Shown here: positions 61,713-64,000 of the stretch, one piece after another
Numbering within the stretch: position 1 is the first letter of the stretch
Layout of the letters: every line of letters starts with the position of its first letter
Source: Dysidea avara
Lineage: Eukaryota; Porifera; Demospongiae; Dictyoceratida; Dysideidae
Assembly: GCF_963678975.1 (NCBI RefSeq)
Contig: NC_089274.1
Location: 558,001 to 622,000, forward strand
Length of the DNA: 64,000 nt
Direction of reading: 5' to 3'
Position numbers and translations under genes: made by a program
Notes under the pieces: generated by a model
Database searches by the model: none
Told to the model about the DNA's origin: nothing
Seen by the model: the letters and a program-made list of their open reading frames with translations, nothing else

Positions 61713-64000
61713 ATGGCGGACAGTAAACCAGCATTTGGTAATTTAGAAACTTTCGATACAGACAGTGAAACAATAGCTGCTTACTTAGAGCAAGTGGAAC
61801 TATTTCTTCAAGCCAATGCTGTCGCAGATGAGAAGAAAGTAGCTAGTCTCACATAGCCAGACACACAAAAGAAAAGTAGTGGTCTGACTATGTGAGACTA
61901 GAAAGTAGCAGTATTCCTGAGTGTGATTGGACAGAAAATGTATTCTCTTTTACGTAATTTTAGTGTCTCCTACATTGCCAAAGGATAGCACTTTCAAGAT
62001 ATGTTTCAGCCGTTACTGTACTATATGTAATGCAAGCTTTATTCAACCCACCAGTCATCACTGAGAAATTTTTAACACTGTGAGGTTCACTAATTGGCTA
62101 CCAATCACAAGTACTCAATATCGGTATCGATACTCATCAATACCATGACAAAAGTACTTGGAATCATATCAAAGCAAAATTTTCTGGTATCGCCCACCCT
62201 AGAAGCAAGAGTGCATAATAATAGAAGAAGAGGGAGGCTAGAAGTGAGTCAATTCAAAGACGAATAGCCGAGAAGGATCTAGGCTTCAACAAGGTTGTTG
62301 AAATAGCACAAGGTAAGGAAGCTGCAGCGAGGGACACTCAGTTGTTGAAGAGTAGCCAATCCTATTAATCAATCAGGGGCAAGGCTACCAATGGCAAGCA
62401 GTCGGCATTGACGACTCTCAGTTGGTGACAGTGCAACTGGAATCAGGAAACTATTTTCGTTTTCAAGTGTACATTGGAGCTCAGTGCAACGTGGTGCCAG
62501 TGGCATTGTACAAAAAAGCAGTAATGGATACCAGACTAGAAAAAATCTCAGCAACTGAGTCAAACTTTACTGCATATGGTGGGACCATATTACCAGTGGT
62601 TGGAACAGTAGCATTGCTAGTGGCAAGAGGTGGTAAGAGGTACAAGCTGCACTGCAAGTTGGTGAACTGCAGGAACATACATCCATTGCTCGGAAGAAAG
62701 GCTTGTTTGAAAATGAACATCACCTCATATTAAGACAATGATGAATTACGTAGACTAGCTCACCAGTATACACAATTGAAGTTAACAGTGCTATAAGCAA
62801 AGAAGAATTGATCAAGCAGTATCCAACAGTGTCTGGACCCAGTATTGGTATGTTGCCTGGTGAGTACCACATCCGCATCAATGAACAGTGTCACCCAACT
62901 CAGCAAGCACCTAGGTGAATTCCTGTTGCAATTCGAGACCAACTGAAGGAGACTCAACTAACACGGCAAGGTGTATTGAAACCAGTGACGGAGCCTACAG
63001 TTTGGATTAGCTCAATGATACTGTGGCTGTGAAAAAGAAGAATGGCAACCTACATATCTGTTTAGATCCAAAAGACCTAAACTGTGCAATCCAACGTGAG
63101 CATTACCAATTGCCTACCATTGAAGATCTTGCAACTCGATTACACAGAGCCAAACTGTTTACCATCCTTGATGTCCACAATGGGTTCTGGCATGTCTCTC
63201 TGGATGAGCAGTCCTCACTACTAACCACTTTCCACACACCATTTGGACGATATCAATGGACACGAATGTCATTTGGCATATGCTCAGCCCCAGAAGTGTT
63301 CCAGCGCAAAATGCATGAATTGATAGAGGGCCTCTTGTGAAAGATCTACCACTGATTCATCCAGGTGACTTACGTTTACCAGGGCAAGTGAGATGGACAG
63401 TGGGAGTGTGCCCTAGAAGGTCCTAAAAGTTATGAGGTCAATGTGGGAAACACTACATACAGGAGAAATCGACAACAGCTGATTCTTTTGAAGACAAAAC
63501 AACAAAGATGGTTACCATATCAGGCAGAGGAGGTCCCACAACCTATACGTCAACCAGAAAATGTCAGTCCATCCAATACTATGGACCATAGTCCAGAGTA
63601 TCCTGATACACCCAGCAGTAGGGATAACAATTCAGCAAGCAACACAATGCCTGAGGATAACACCATGATGCCAAGAAGGTCAGAGCAAACTACTAGAAAG
63701 CCAACTTGGATGGCTGACTACATACCTAGCTAAGCAAAAATAAAAACTTCCCCCCTTCCATTATTTACTCTTGCTTGTAGTAATAAATTTTTTTTGATTA
63801 ACTACAATTTTTTTGTTGTTGTAGAAAATCATTATGTAGCTGCATGTCGTTTTTATCTGTCACATTTTTTTTTTTTGTTAGAGGGGAGATATGATAACAA
63901 TTGTTGCATACACATTATTGATTGTGGTATTTGCCCATGTGCATGTGATCTCAATAAACCAAGTCTAATCATCAGCGAGTTGGCACAAGCTACCAAGTGA
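61713..64000 (+). pseudogene. Decayed Ty3/gypsy-type LTR retroelement
   Basis: Gag starts at ATG 61713 (M-A-D-S-K-P-A-F-G-N-L-E-T-F-D) and is split by a MITE at 61844-61900; later gag residues E-K-D-L-G-F-N-K-V-V-E-I-A-Q are near 62270. 62422-62733 is a retropepsin-like domain in which the expected D-T-G-A reads Y-I-G-A, so the catalytic aspartate is lost. 63023-63340 is a reverse transcriptase (C-L-D-P-K-D-L-N, FTILDVHNGFWHV, PFGRYQWTRMSFGICSAP) stopping before the Y-x-D-D motif. 63443-63733 looks like the tail after the integrase (TTYRRNRQQL...PTWMADYIPS), so most of RT, RNase H and integrase is deleted. A purine run AGAGGGGAGA at 63880 probably marks the start of a 3' LTR that continues past the window. 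Confidence 0.85.
61844..61900. mobile_element. 57-bp MITE inside gypsy gag
   Basis: TIRs are TAGTCTCACATAGCCAGAC and GTCTGACTATGTGAGACTA. A perfect 9-bp duplication GAAAGTAGC lies at 61835-61843 and 61901-61909. The gag frame is continuous if the insert and one duplication copy are ignored, which confirms the boundaries. Same family as 3712-3802 and 3826-4634. Confidence 0.9.

Overview
This is eukaryotic (animal) DNA: AT-rich, with protein genes split into many short exons by GT-AG introns, and intergenic and intronic space packed with small inverted-repeat elements, decayed retroelements and GT/AC microsatellites. Gene content (BOLL, CUL2, spartin, ARL5 and PTER homologues, of which BOLL is an animal germline gene) and the mobile-element style suggest an early-branching marine animal. 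A demosponge is my best guess, from general resemblance only; no species is claimed.

Six protein genes can be read, all on the minus strand and head-to-tail. From high to low coordinates they are: an unrecognised coiled-coil protein (six phase-consistent exons, 60125 to 58604); BOLL, an RRM RNA-binding protein of the DAZ/Boule family (58213 to 51210); CUL2, the cullin scaffold of VHL-type ubiquitin ligases (26 exons resolved, 49421 to 31169); SPART, spartin with MIT and senescence domains (28897 to about 22110); ARL5, a Golgi-type Arf-like GTPase (21737 to about 20570); and the first coding exon of PTER, a phosphotriesterase-related amidohydrolase (5220 to 5039), whose remaining exons are not found here. 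Exon boundaries were worked out by hand from splice sites, reading phase and recalled family sequences.

The remainder is mobile DNA and its debris. Region 1-5000 is a run of foldback/MITE-type elements. Region 5800-8400 holds a long-TIR element and two opposed decayed retroelement fragments. Region 8600-20500 is gene-free, with microsatellites and several TIR elements (one flanked by TTAA like piggyBac, one with a long internal palindrome). A CUL2 intron contains an internally deleted retroelement with a Myb-like N-terminus and an R2-like C-terminus, bounded on both sides by the same trinucleotide microsatellite. Region 54.8-56.5 kb is a nested set of TIR elements inside an older repeat, in a BOLL intron. 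The right end (61.7-64.0 kb) is a decayed Ty3/gypsy-type element whose gag is cut by a 57-bp MITE with a perfect 9-bp target duplication.

No convincing new defence or biosynthetic system is present. The most interesting observations are a duplicated 3' splice site in CUL2 in which one copy leads straight to a stop codon, a near-palindromic motif of about 22 bp dispersed across the whole window, the microsatellite-bounded retroelement, the small TAGTCTC-ended element family with 9-bp target duplications, and the linkage of PTER, ARL5 and CUL2, which also lie together on the short arm of human chromosome 10.
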